Of a stretch of 64,000 bases of DNA, positions 43,969 through 53,721 are shown piece after piece. The stretch is from the NCBI RefSeq assembly GCF_900538275.1, contig NZ_LR130778.1, positions 2,476,001 through 2,540,000 on the forward strand. The letters run 5' to 3'. The notes beneath the pieces were generated by a model that saw only the letters and a program-made list of their open reading frames with translations, did not search any database and had not been told where the DNA came from. The stretch comes from Petrocella atlantisensis. GTDB taxonomy: Bacteria; Bacillota; Clostridia; Lachnospirales; Vallitaleaceae. The stretch's first letter is position 1; each line of letters begins with the position of its first letter. A program made the position numbers and the translations under genes.

Positions 43969-46900
43969 ATGAGATTAAAAAGAATGTGCAGTATTTTCAT
44001 GGCTTTGGTAATGACGGTAACACTAAGTATAACATTTACGGTACCTGTGGCGGCAGAAACGACCGGTTACTGGACAGATGCCGAGAATGTAGCAACGGTA
44101 GCTCCGGATTATGATTTTGCTTCGAATACGTATACAATTGACAATGCCGCAGAGCTTGCATGGGTGGCTAAGGAGATTAATAGTGTCGCTTATAATAACA
44201 CTGGCGGTGCTACTTTTATTTTGAGTAATGATATTGATCTTGCGGGACATTTTTGGGTACCTATTGGTGAATTCCAACAGCACACTTTAACAGGTACCTT
44301 TGACGGTAATGGCTACACCATATCCAATATGACAATAGGAACGGCGTCAGAACCATCGACCCTTACCGAGGCTGGTCTCATTGGATATGCTGATGATGCC
44401 GTTATAAAAGATATTAATATGACAGATGTATCTATTTATACTTCTGTTGCAGATAACGTTTTTATAAAAGCCGGTGCCATCGTGGGAATGGCATTTAGCA
44501 GTACAATATCGGACTGCTCGGTTGCGGGTATCATAAGTGGTAGTGGTACTTTAGCGGTTAGTTCAAGCCGCGGTGTAGGCGGTATAGTGGGTCTTAGTAC
44601 ATCAGATATTGATCGCTGTTCTTCGTCCATCAACATCATAGCAGGTGGCAGTATGCTGCCTGTTGGTGGTTTGGTAGGATTGATGACTGGGGGCAACATT
44701 ACAGAGAGTTATGCCACAGGTAATGTATCAGGAAGCGGTGCCAAATATATTGGTGGTCTGGTCGGCTTTGCTGAAGGAGAGGGTACGATTAGTGACAGCT
44801 ATGCCACAGGTGATGTGACAGGTGGCGGTTCATCGGATGCAGGCGGTTTAGTCGGACACAGCTATTACAACATAGAAAGCTGCTTTGCCATAGGAGAAGT
44901 ATATGGTGGTGATTGTGCAGGTGGTTTGGTAGGCTTTGGGAGAGCTGGTAATATCACCAACTCTTTTGCAAGTGGAAACGTAACATCCTCAAATACTGTT
45001 GGGGGACTTATTGGGATGAGTTTGTATAGCGGCTTAAGCAGTGTTACCAACTGCTATGCCTCTGGTGATATTAATACATCACAATCCAATGTTATTAACC
45101 AATCTGCAGGTGGACTGATCGGCTATAGGGGGACCACTGTAGATACCATAATTACAAATGCTTATTGGAATAAGGATGCAACACAGATAGTAGATGGTGT
45201 CGCACGTAATATGGATTCAAAGCTTGGAATAGGACGTGCAACCGACGATTCAACGGCAAAGTCATGGGATGAAATGACAGATGTGGCTTTTGCTGATCTA
45301 CTAAGTGCGAATAACGGAGCATTAAGGGATTGGACGTCTGTTTACGATCTCAATGATGGGTATCCTTATCTTGAAGGTCTATATTTTACGACGCCTTCTA
45401 CCACCAATACAGTTACTTTTAGAAGTTTAGAAACGGATTATAAAGTCATGCATGTTACTGAAGGCATTTCTGTGATGGCGACGATGACGGATCCAACACA
45501 GGCACATTTTGATTTTACGGGCTGGACGCTCACCAGTGATGGAAGCGGTTCATTCTTTGATTTTACAACGAGCATAACAGAAGATACGACACTCTATGCA
45601 CAGTGGGCACCAAAACCAACGTATTCAGTACTCTACAATGCTAATGGAGGATTAGGGGATGCACCTGTTGACATCAACACCTATGAAGAAGATGGTTTGG
45701 TCACATTGCCATCTGGTAGTGGATTGACGAAGGCCAACTATATATTTGGCGGCTGGACGCTCTCGAGTGACGGAAGCGGTACGGTTTATGCTGCTGGCGC
45801 AACGTATACAATGGGCGGTGGGGATACTGAGCTTTATGCGAAGTGGAATCCTAGCTACACGGTAACGTACCATGCAAATTCAGGCGTGGGGACTGAACCC
45901 ATAGATAGTAATGCTTATACGCCGGGTAGTTTTGTTACATTATTATCTGGCAGTGGGCTTACGAAAGAGAGTTTCAGATTTGCCGGTTGGACGCTTAACA
46001 GTGGCGGAAGCGGGACGGTTTTTCAACCAGATGGTACTTATTATATTGGAAGCACAAATATTAATTTCTATGCAAAGTGGACACCAACCTATACGGTCAC
46101 TTATGATGTTAATGGAGGAACAGGAACAACTCCAGTAGATAGCAACGCATATGCACAAGGCGAACCATGTTTATTGGCATCTGGTAGTGGTCTTACAAAT
46201 GGAAATCTCAATTTTGGAGGCTGGGTGGATGAAGATGGAAATAAATTTGCTGAAGCCGACTATTACCATTTTGACAATACGAATGTTACCTTATATGCAA
46301 GGTGGACAAATTATTGGACAGACTTTGGTAATGTGGCCACAATTGATCCGGACCTAGAAGAAGATACCGATACATATATAATTGATAATGCAGCCGAACT
46401 AGCCTGGGTAGCTAAGCAGGTTAATGATGGCAATGATTTTTCTGGCTATACGATTAGAATTGCAGACAATGTTACAGATATAGACCTTTCTGGGCATGAC
46501 TGGTTTCCTATTGGAAGTGATTATGTATTTTTCAGAGGGGATTTTGATGGTAATAATAAAAAAATCTCCAATCTTACAATGGGAACAGTTGATATGCCGA
46601 ACACAGAGTTGATATATGCTGGTTTATTTGGAGGTATTTCGGAGTCAACCATAAGCAATGTCTGGTTAGAGGATGTTTCGATATATTCATCTGCAGTATA
46701 TGCCGAAATAGGCGGACTCGTTGGATATGCCGATAATATTAGTATAATAAACAGCCATACATCCGGTAGAATATCCGGTGGTGAGAGTGTTTATATTGGC
46801 GGTCTTATTGGAGATGTATATGCAAGTACAATCTTGGATGCCTATGCCACTGTGGATGTAACCGGTGGTGATGATGCCGTGGTTGGTGGTTTGGCTGGAT

Positions 46901-48693
46901 ATGCTTATGGCAGTATGTTTACAAATAACTATGCTACTGGGAATTTATCAGGTGGAATTAACACAGTCATGGGTGGCTTTATAGGATATGACGATGAGGA
47001 TTTTGATAACAATAGTATAGCCTATGGCTATTGGAATGGTGATGCAAGTCAGGTTATAGCTGGATCTTCAGTGGATGTTAAAGTAGGTATAGGTATGGGG
47101 CCAAATGAAGCTTCAGTGATATCTAAAATATCAGATGCCATGAAGAACAATGATTTTGCGATGTTACTAGATGCAAATAAGAGTGGACAAACGACGGGCA
47201 CATGGACAATCTTACCGAGTGTAAATAATGACTATCCTGTGCTTGCTAATACGGTTAACTTTGATAAAAATGGTGGTACTTCAGATGCAAGTCCGACAAC
47301 CAAGTTAGTAGTCTTAGGTGGTAATGTAAGCACTTTACCCACAGCCCCAGTGAGAACAGGCTATACTTTTAGCGGGTGGAATACCGTAGCAGGTGGTAGC
47401 GGCGTCACATTTACACCGACGACTACTGTAACGGAAGATATGACAGTTTATGCACAATGGACATTAATCAGCACTGGCAACAATTCAGGTTCAACGCGCC
47501 CGACAGTTCCATCAGAAGATGTGAACACAACATCATTTACAGCTCAAACCAATACGGCTACCGGAACTGCTACGGCAGACGTAGGGGCAAGTGAAATGAC
47601 ATCCCTAACTGACAAGGCGAAGGAAAGTGAAACTGCTGGACAGAAGGCAGTCATAGAAATCAAAGTTGAAGCGAGTGTCAATGCAAAAACAGTTGAAGTA
47701 GTGATGGATAGAACCGCCTTTGACAAAGTAGCGGAAGATACAAAGGCTGATGTAAAAGTCACTACAGGTCTTGGAAGTATAACTTTTGATGCAGAGGCGG
47801 TTAATACGATTAGCGGTGCGGCCGGAACAGGCAACATCACAATTAGTATGGCTAGGGTAGAGACAAGCACACTTTCAGGTGAAATGCAGCAAGCGGTAGG
47901 CAATAGGCCGGTTTATGATTTATCAGTATCAGCCGGAAGTTCTAATATATCTGAATTTGGTAACGGTAAGGCTACTATTAGTATTCCTTATACACCGGAA
48001 GCTGGGGAAGATGACGATGCTATCGTTGTTTATTATATCGATAGTGAAGGCAAGCTCAATCCTGTTAAGGGTAAATATGATGCAGCAAGCGGTACTGTTG
48101 TTTTTACCACGAACCATTTTTCAGAGTATATGATCGGCTATAATAAAGTGAGCTTTAGTGATGTTGTAGAATCATCGTGGTATCGTCAAGCAGTCACTTT
48201 CATTGCAGCAAGAAACATAACAACAGGTACAGATGCAACCCACTATAGCCCTAATGCCAAATTAACAAGAGGCCAATTCATCACCATGTTAATGCGGGCA
48301 TACGGTATAGAAGCGGATGAAAGCGGGACAGATAACTTTGCGGATGCAGGAGATACCTATTATACTGGTTATCTGTCTAAGGCCAAAGCCCTTGGTATCA
48401 CAAAGGGCATCGGTGATAATCTGTTTGTACCTAATCAGGAAATCACCAGACAGGAAATGTTCACCCTGCTCTACAATACCTTAGGGGTCATTGGTGAACT
48501 TCCTACAGAGGTTGAAGGAAATCAAATAATGGATTACATCGATGCAAACCTGATAGCAAGTTGGGCAGAAGACGCCATGACATTATTTGTAGGAACGGAA
48601 ATCGTTAGTGGGCATAATGGTAAGCTTTCTCCGACAGATACGACAAACCGAGCAGAAATGGCACAGGTATTATACAATCTGTTGGCAAAATAA
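43969..48693 (+). CDS. SLH-anchored surface protein with GLUG and InlB-type repeats
   Basis: 1574 residues. Signal peptide (1-29, cut after VAA). Module 1 (30-470) has GLUG repeats of the form 'GGLVGF' in 'YATGNVSGSGAKYIGGLVG'. Four InlB/Listeria-Bacteroides-type beta repeats follow (about 480-770, 'FGGWTLSSDGSGTV', 'LYAKW'). A second GLUG module (780-1085) starts with almost the same text as module 1 ('YTIDNAAELAWVAKEIN' versus 'YIIDNAAELAWVAKQVN'), then another InlB repeat, a ~200-residue beta-rich region, and three SLH domains (about 1395-1574, 'VSFSDVVESSWYRQAVTFIA'). The SLH set should bind pyruvylated cell-wall polymer. Role: adhesin or S-layer-associated; ligand unknown. Confidence 0.92.
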   Translation: MRLKRMCSIFMALVMTVTLSITFTVPVAAETTGYWTDAENVATVAPDYDFASNTYTIDNAAELAWVAKEINSVAYNNTGGATFILSNDIDLAGHFWVPIGEFQQHTLTGTFDGNGYTISNMTIGTASEPSTLTEAGLIGYADDAVIKDINMTDVSIYTSVADNVFIKAGAIVGMAFSSTISDCSVAGIISGSGTLAVSSSRGVGGIVGLSTSDIDRCSSSINIIAGGSMLPVGGLVGLMTGGNITESYATGNVSGSGAKYIGGLVGFAEGEGTISDSYATGDVTGGGSSDAGGLVGHSYYNIESCFAIGEVYGGDCAGGLVGFGRAGNITNSFASGNVTSSNTVGGLIGMSLYSGLSSVTNCYASGDINTSQSNVINQSAGGLIGYRGTTVDTIITNAYWNKDATQIVDGVARNMDSKLGIGRATDDSTAKSWDEMTDVAFADLLSANNGALRDWTSVYDLNDGYPYLEGLYFTTPSTTNTVTFRSLETDYKVMHVTEGISVMATMTDPTQAHFDFTGWTLTSDGSGSFFDFTTSITEDTTLYAQWAPKPTYSVLYNANGGLGDAPVDINTYEEDGLVTLPSGSGLTKANYIFGGWTLSSDGSGTVYAAGATYTMGGGDTELYAKWNPSYTVTYHANSGVGTEPIDSNAYTPGSFVTLLSGSGLTKESFRFAGWTLNSGGSGTVFQPDGTYYIGSTNINFYAKWTPTYTVTYDVNGGTGTTPVDSNAYAQGEPCLLASGSGLTNGNLNFGGWVDEDGNKFAEADYYHFDNTNVTLYARWTNYWTDFGNVATIDPDLEEDTDTYIIDNAAELAWVAKQVNDGNDFSGYTIRIADNVTDIDLSGHDWFPIGSDYVFFRGDFDGNNKKISNLTMGTVDMPNTELIYAGLFGGISESTISNVWLEDVSIYSSAVYAEIGGLVGYADNISIINSHTSGRISGGESVYIGGLIGDVYASTILDAYATVDVTGGDDAVVGGLAGYAYGSMFTNNYATGNLSGGINTVMGGFIGYDDEDFDNNSIAYGYWNGDASQVIAGSSVDVKVGIGMGPNEASVISKISDAMKNNDFAMLLDANKSGQTTGTWTILPSVNNDYPVLANTVNFDKNGGTSDASPTTKLVVLGGNVSTLPTAPVRTGYTFSGWNTVAGGSGVTFTPTTTVTEDMTVYAQWTLISTGNNSGSTRPTVPSEDVNTTSFTAQTNTATGTATADVGASEMTSLTDKAKESETAGQKAVIEIKVEASVNAKTVEVVMDRTAFDKVAEDTKADVKVTTGLGSITFDAEAVNTISGAAGTGNITISMARVETSTLSGEMQQAVGNRPVYDLSVSAGSSNISEFGNGKATISIPYTPEAGEDDDAIVVYYIDSEGKLNPVKGKYDAASGTVVFTTNHFSEYMIGYNKVSFSDVVESSWYRQAVTFIAARNITTGTDATHYSPNAKLTRGQFITMLMRAYGIEADESGTDNFADAGDTYYTGYLSKAKALGITKGIGDNLFVPNQEITRQEMFTLLYNTLGVIGELPTEVEGNQIMDYIDANLIASWAEDAMTLFVGTEIVSGHNGKLSPTDTTNRAEMAQVLYNLLAK

Positions 48694-48739
48694 GGGATGC
48701 TACTTTAAAAATTCTTTTAATGATAACAAAACAAAAACA

Positions 48740-48779
48740 GGTACGGTTAACTTTATGAGTTAGCCGTACCCGTTTTTTA
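48740..48779 (+). terminator. Terminator of the SLH-protein gene
   Basis: GGTACGGTTAACT (48740-48752) pairs with AGTTAGCCGTACC (48758-48770) with one G.U pair, followed by CGTTTTTT. Confidence 0.88.
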
Positions 48780-48936
48780 TGTATCCGTTATTTTATCTAA
48801 AGAGATTTGGACAATACCGGTATGGTTGATTTAAGTTTAGCTGGCATTTTGAAGCAAATCAAGGCCAGTATGAGAATGATAGGATAATATAAAACTTATG
48901 GATTACGTTGTTAAGAGAAATGGCTAAAGTTTGTAA

Positions 48937-48965
48937 TTGCTAACATAGTAGTTAGATGATACAAT
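48937..48965 (+). promoter_or_regulatory. Promoter and operator of the toxin-antitoxin pair
   Basis: TTGCTA (48937-48942), 17 bp, TACAAT (48960-48965). The spacer holds the inverted repeat CTAAC-N6-GTTAG (48940-48955), a likely site for the antitoxin, which normally represses its own operon. Confidence 0.55.
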
Positions 48966-48996
48966 ATGACTATCTTAATAAGAGAGGGTGAAATAT

Positions 48997-49272
48997 ATGG
49001 AACAAGATATTCGTCCATCAGCGGACCTTAGAAATCATTACAATGAAATATCTAAGCAATGTCATGAGACAAGAAAGCCAGTAATCATAACGAAGAACGG
49101 AAGAGGCGATACAGTAGTAATAGGCTTGCAGGAATACAAGCAAATGACATCGGAATTGGAATTGCTGCGTACATTAGCAGAAGCAGAAGAAGACGTGAAG
49201 TATGGAAGGGTTGAATCACTTCAAAAAACCTTTGATGATATTCGAAGCAACTTACTAAATAGGGAGGACTGA
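48997..49272 (+). CDS. Phd/YefM-family antitoxin
   Basis: 91 residues. The Phd/YefM DNA-binding fold is visible in 'IRPSADLRNHYNEISKQCHE' and 'KPVIITKNGRGDTVVIGLQE', with an acidic helical C-terminus that would wrap the toxin. The ATG at 48997 follows AGAGGGTG by 7 nt; an upstream GTG in frame is less well placed. It ends one base before the ParE-like toxin gene, as in typical type II systems. Confidence 0.88.
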   Translation: MEQDIRPSADLRNHYNEISKQCHETRKPVIITKNGRGDTVVIGLQEYKQMTSELELLRTLAEAEEDVKYGRVESLQKTFDDIRSNLLNRED

Positions 49273-49273
49273 T

Positions 49274-49582
49274 ATGTATCAAATAGTCCGAACTGAAAAA
49301 GCAGATAACCAATTAAGAGATTTGATTTATTATATTGCAGATGATTCCGGAAGCGTGGACGTAGCACTAAATTATCTTGATAAACTTGAGAAAGCAATGA
49401 TGCGACTTTCTGAATTCCCAGAATCCGGAAGTACTCCGAGATATGCGATATTGCGTAAACAAGGATATAGAGTATTGATTGTGGAAAAGCATTTGGCATT
49501 TTATAAAGTTGATCATACAAACAAGGTAGTAACAATATATGCTGTTGTAGATAGTAGACAGGAGTATAGAAATCTCATATAA
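49274..49582 (+). CDS. RelE/ParE-family toxin
   Basis: 102 residues. It has the RelE/ParE fold pattern 'RTEKADNQLRDLIYYIADDS', 'YLDKLEKAMMRLSEFPESG' and the C-terminal 'YRVLIVEKHLAFYKVDH ... IYAVVDSRQEY'. The closing arginines and 'YAVVDSRQEY' are typical of ParE/YoeB-like toxins; whether it cuts mRNA or poisons gyrase cannot be told. GGGAGGAC precedes the ATG. It is translated directly after the antitoxin. Confidence 0.88.
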   Translation: MYQIVRTEKADNQLRDLIYYIADDSGSVDVALNYLDKLEKAMMRLSEFPESGSTPRYAILRKQGYRVLIVEKHLAFYKVDHTNKVVTIYAVVDSRQEYRNLI

Positions 49583-49594
49583 GTGAATTTTTTG

Positions 49595-49730
49595 ATATAA
49601 ATTTTTGTCTCAAAAAACACGCCACTCATATTATGACATCTTTTTAATTAGATATTCTAATCTTTTAGAAGAAAATAATCTAGAGAAAGCACTTGTAGGA
49701 CTGTTTGAAATCTTAAAAGTTGGTCGTTAA
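49595..49730 (+). pseudogene. 3' remnant of an unknown gene
   Basis: A 44-codon frame without a start, reading 'YYDIFLIRYSNLLEENNLEK' then 'ALVGLFEILKVGR' and TAA (49728-49730). Protein-like, family not recognised. Its stop lies in repeat D copy 2, as the DUF3795 stop lies in copy 1. Confidence 0.35.
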
Positions 49731-49755
49731 GAACCTTAAGGGAAAAGTCTATGTG
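49722..49755. repeat. Island repeat D, copy 2
   Basis: 30/34 identical to 37581-37614, again spanning a TAA stop. Confidence 0.65.
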
Positions 49756-49764
49756 GCCTATGGA

Positions 49765-49834
49765 TAAATAAAAAATAAAAACAAGAAATTTTACGGTTAT
49801 AACTGCAAAACTTCTTGTTTTTATTTTTTATTTA
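49765..49834. repeat. 70-bp near-perfect palindrome
   Basis: 23-bp perfect arms (49765-49787 and 49812-49834) and a partly paired 24-nt centre that includes GTTATAAC. AT-rich with A- and T-runs at both outer ends, so it could act as a bidirectional terminator, or it may be a miniature mobile element. Confidence 0.75.
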
Positions 49835-49863
49835 AGTATAATATAGTTATAAGGAGGTATTAT

Positions 49864-51084
49864 ATGAAAAGCAGAAACCAATATTTAAATAAATTATTGA
49901 GATGGAAAGATAAACAAGTAATAAAAGTGATTACAGGTGTAAGAAGGTGTGGAAAGTCGTCTTTACTTATGTTATATAAAGACTATTTGGAAAAATCGAA
50001 TATATCTGATGATCATATTATTTTTATGAATTTTGAATCTATGAAATATATAGATATATTGGATTATAAATCTTTATATACAACAATTACAAAAGAAATC
50101 AAGAAGCAGGATATTAAAACCTATATATTATTAGATGAAATTCAATTGATTGACGGATGGGAACGATGTATTAATGGGTTATTGGTTGATTATAATGTAG
50201 ATATATATTTAACAGGGTCAAATTCGTATATGTTATCTTCAGAATTAGCAACCTTATTATCGGGTAGGTATGTTGAAATAAAAATGCTTCCATTGTCTTT
50301 TAAAGAATTTTTAGATTTTTCAGAGATAAAAACTTATAATAATAAATCTTTAATTGATGAGCGATTTAACAGTTTTTTTAGATATGGTGGACTTCCGTCA
50401 GTAACCTTGTTTGATGATGATGAAAACCTTACGAATGAATTACTAATCGGTATTTATAATACCGTTGTAATGAAGGATATCATTCAAAAAAACAGTGTGA
50501 GAGATCCAGCATTATTAGACAGTTTAATAAGATTTCTTGCAGCTAATGTTGGGAGTATAGTTTCAACGAAAAAAATTAGTGATTATCTAACAAGTGCTGG
50601 TCGTAAAACAACAAGCGAAACAATAGATAATTACATAAGCATGGTTATAAGTAGCTTTATTATATATAAAGTTAATCGGTATGATATGAAAGGTAAAATG
50701 CATCTTAAAACGTTTGAGAAATATTATTTGGTTGATACGGGTATACGTTACTTGCTTGCGGGAAGTAAGTTTATAGACGAAGGCTATGTACTTGAAAATA
50801 TCGTTTATCTAGAGTTAATTAGACGTGAGTATCAAGTTTCAATAGGTAAGATAGGAGATTTAGAAGTAGATTTTATAGCTACTAAGGCGTCAGAAAAAAT
50901 ATATGTTCAAGTTTCACTGACAATAAGTGACGATAAAACTAGAAAGAGAGAATTAAAACCATTACTAGCTATAAATGATAACTATCCAAAATGTATTATC
51001 ACAAAAGATAAAGTTGCTTTTGAAGACATTGAAGGAATACATGTGATTAATATTATTGATTATTTATTGGAAGATTATGTTTAA
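49864..51084 (+). CDS. AAA_14/DUF4143 ATPase
   Basis: 406 residues. Walker A is 'KVITGVRRCGKSSLLMLY' (about 19-36) and Walker B 'TYILLDEIQLIDGWERCING' (about 88-107). The C-terminal half is DUF4143 ('YYLVDTGIRYLLAG', 'ENIVYLELIRREYQVSIGKI', 'EVDFIATKASEKIYVQVSLT'), with a D...E-x-D...Q arrangement like a nuclease core. These ATPases are frequent in anaerobes and islands; no function is established. AGGAGG precedes the ATG. It ends 41 bp from the convergent chemotaxis gene and marks the right edge of the accessory island. Confidence 0.88.
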   Translation: MKSRNQYLNKLLRWKDKQVIKVITGVRRCGKSSLLMLYKDYLEKSNISDDHIIFMNFESMKYIDILDYKSLYTTITKEIKKQDIKTYILLDEIQLIDGWERCINGLLVDYNVDIYLTGSNSYMLSSELATLLSGRYVEIKMLPLSFKEFLDFSEIKTYNNKSLIDERFNSFFRYGGLPSVTLFDDDENLTNELLIGIYNTVVMKDIIQKNSVRDPALLDSLIRFLAANVGSIVSTKKISDYLTSAGRKTTSETIDNYISMVISSFIIYKVNRYDMKGKMHLKTFEKYYLVDTGIRYLLAGSKFIDEGYVLENIVYLELIRREYQVSIGKIGDLEVDFIATKASEKIYVQVSLTISDDKTRKRELKPLLAINDNYPKCIITKDKVAFEDIEGIHVINIIDYLLEDYV

Positions 51085-51125
51085 GGAGTTTAATAATAAT
51101 GGAGAAAGCGAAAGGGTTGTGTGGG

Positions 51126-53321
51126 TTACCCAATGGGTGGCAACCCTTCTTCATAGATAGCTTCCTTAGATGCTTCTATGTCTTGTTGGATATGAAGAAC
51201 ATGGTTCATGACCGAGTCATGGGTTTCAACAACGGCATCTTCAAGAAGGCTTTCTTCAAGGTGCATGGCTTCGTCGGATTCGGTCCTAAAGACTGAGACA
51301 TTTGCCTCCATCTTGTTCGCTAGTTTTGCTAGATCCGAACTCGAAGCTGACATGGCGTCAAGAAGCTTGGTCTGTTCCACGATGGATGCGGAAGACTGCT
51401 GGGCACCGGCTGCATTTTGTTCTGAGATAGCGGATAGTGACAGTATAAGGTTGTTGATGGCTACCATCTGACCGGACATCTCGACACCGGAGTCATTGAT
51501 GAGCCCAATATTATCCCTCATGATGCCAATAGCTTCTGCGATACCATTGAATTTTGCATTGGTTCGGTTAACATCTTCTTCTTGTTTGCGTACAGCTTCT
51601 CTTGCCATCTCCATGGTTTCTACAGCTTTTGAAGCTTTATCTATAAGTTCTTTGATATCCATACCGATTTCCTTAGTGAATCTTGTAGATTGCTCAGCCA
51701 ATTTTCTGATTTCATCGGCTACAACAGCAAATCCTTTACCAGCAGCACCTGCTCTGGCAGCTTCAATGGCAGCGTTTAAGGCTAGGAGATTTGTTTGATC
51801 GGCAATATCACGAATCATGGAACTGGCTTTTTGAATCTTCATGGCACTGTCACTGGTTGCCCTGACAATGTCTTGTGCAGAGGCCGTCGCATCGTTACTG
51901 ATCTGGGTCTCAGTTACAAGACTTCGAACGATATCCATACCATCTTCTTTGAGCTGTTCAACATGCCCAGCTGCTTCATTGAGGCTATCCACTTGACGTT
52001 GATCCTCTTCAATGAGCTTAGCAAGCCGGTTGATTTCATGGACACCTTCTGAAATGGCGCTGGCTTGTTCGGAAGCACCATTTGCAATATCTTCAATGGT
52101 CGCAGCAATCTCCTGGCCTGTTGCTGCAGCATGCTCACCGCTCTGGGATAATTCATCTGAAGCCAAAGATACACCAACAGATGCTTTTGATATCTCTTTG
52201 ATAATCTTCATGAGTTCAAGCCTAGTACCCTCACTTCGTCTTGCCAATGCACCCATCTCATCTTGCCTAGATAAGATAGAGGCATCCATAGACTGAGATA
52301 GGTCATATTCGGAAATAACTTCCATTTGATCCAAAATAATTTTCAGTGGTCTTGTAATGCCTACAGTCAGCTTAAGTGCAATGCCGATACTTAACAATAC
52401 GCCAAGAACCAATGAAATGACAGCAATTATATCAGAGTGACGTTCCACTTGAATAATTCTTTTTTCAACGGTTTCCTCAATGACTTTTACTTGATCTATG
52501 GAAGCCTTTGATGCTGCACTCATATTCATGAACTGCTGACGTTGTTTAAGTAACAACTTGTCGAAGTTATCAAAAGCCTTCTCGTATTTGTCCAGACTTT
52601 TCATTGCATCTTCAAGACTCTCAGTTACACCTTTTGATGTGGATTCTTTTAATGATTCTTCTAGAAAATACCTTGTCTTACCAAAATTATTTCTAAGTAC
52701 CTCTGCATAAGTCTCAGATTCCGTTTTTGAAAACTTGGTTGCCGACAGCTGAACTTCCATGAAGCTATCTAGAGCAGTTTGGAGTCTGTTGTAATTCTTG
52801 AAAGATTCAACGACAGCATTTTGATCATTGCCGTATAGGACGTTCACCTGGGCCACATCCATGGCGCGCTTGATGTCCGATACAACTTCGTTTTCTATTG
52901 CAATCCGTATCATTTCCTGATTGTTCTTTGCTTTCTCAAGTTCAACATACCCTTCAAATTCGCTTCTTAAGTTGCCAATCTGATCCTCATAAGCAGCCAT
53001 ACTATTTGCGTACTCTGATGCCAAAGCAGGCGTTCTTGCGATCTCAAGAGATAAATCCAGGAAGTTTCTGACCTTGTCAGCGGTTTCCTCTAGTCCGTCA
53101 TTTTCATAATTCGCTTGTTCAATCTGTGCACTAAGAACACTTTCCTGTGCATAGGCAACGGTTTCTAATAAATGACTCTGATGACTGATTCTATTAATAT
53201 TAATCATGGATCCAAGGGCTACAACCAATATGACCGTTGTCAAGATGGCATAACCTACACCGATTTTTTTCCCTACTTTTACATCCTGCAGAAAAACTTT
53301 TTTTACTTTCTGTTGACCCAT
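51126..53321 (-). CDS. Methyl-accepting chemotaxis protein, helical sensor domain
   Basis: 731 residues. TM1 near 20-45, a long helical extracytoplasmic sensor domain (about 46-305), TM2 near 310-330, HAMP, and the signalling domain with the conserved hairpin tip '[20 protein letters not shown]' followed by '[20 protein letters not shown]'. There is no C-terminal NWETF tether. The start at 53321 follows GGAGGTAGAA; a longer frame starts four codons upstream over the ribosome site. It senses an unknown extracellular ligand and signals through CheA/CheW encoded elsewhere. Confidence 0.92.
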   Translation of the reverse strand: MGQQKVKKVFLQDVKVGKKIGVGYAILTTVILVVALGSMININRISHQSHLLETVAYAQESVLSAQIEQANYENDGLEETADKVRNFLDLSLEIARTPALASEYANSMAAYEDQIGNLRSEFEGYVELEKAKNNQEMIRIAIENEVVSDIKRAMDVAQVNVLYGNDQNAVVESFKNYNRLQTALDSFMEVQLSATKFSKTESETYAEVLRNNFGKTRYFLEESLKESTSKGVTESLEDAMKSLDKYEKAFDNFDKLLLKQRQQFMNMSAASKASIDQVKVIEETVEKRIIQVERHSDIIAVISLVLGVLLSIGIALKLTVGITRPLKIILDQMEVISEYDLSQSMDASILSRQDEMGALARRSEGTRLELMKIIKEISKASVGVSLASDELSQSGEHAAATGQEIAATIEDIANGASEQASAISEGVHEINRLAKLIEEDQRQVDSLNEAAGHVEQLKEDGMDIVRSLVTETQISNDATASAQDIVRATSDSAMKIQKASSMIRDIADQTNLLALNAAIEAARAGAAGKGFAVVADEIRKLAEQSTRFTKEIGMDIKELIDKASKAVETMEMAREAVRKQEEDVNRTNAKFNGIAEAIGIMRDNIGLINDSGVEMSGQMVAINNLILSLSAISEQNAAGAQQSSASIVEQTKLLDAMSASSSDLAKLANKMEANVSVFRTESDEAMHLEESLLEDAVVETHDSVMNHVLHIQQDIEASKEAIYEEGLPPIG

Positions 53322-53333
53322 TTCTACCTCCAT

Positions 53334-53721
53334 TAGTCACTGCATCGCAGTATCTTCCTATGTCAAAAATGCATCTTCACAACAAAAGTTGCATATTGAT
53401 TCTAGTACTTTCGCCTTACAAAATCACTATATCAACCCTATCTTTCCATGTCAATGCAAGGGATGAAGTGTTAACCTACTCCTTACAATATTTACCCAAA
53501 GTTAAACTAGGCCCCCGATTTTTGGGTTGTTATTAAATGTTAACAGATCGGTCACACAAATGTAAGATATAAGTGATTGTAAGACAGAGTTCCAAGTGGT
53601 AGAATACCCTTGTTACTGTTGATATTCTTTGTAGCTCTTATTATGGAATGAGAATGACAAAATACATGGAATAATGACTGATATAAAACGGATGAAAAAG
53701 TGATAAGGAAATAGGTAGAAT
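53334..53721. other. Divergent intergenic region
   Basis: It lies between the chemotaxis receptor and the DUF1002 gene. AT-rich; promoters are expected for both genes but none is clear enough to call. No repeat or RNA gene seen. Confidence 0.5.

Noticed and set aside
30200-50000. Prophage or conjugative element
   Set aside because: No capsid, terminase, portal, relaxase, integrase or T4SS genes are visible in the island.
51112-51148. Terminator at the end of the chemotaxis receptor gene
   Set aside because: AAGGGTTG and CAACCCTT can pair, but most of the stem lies inside the coding end and no U-tract follows.
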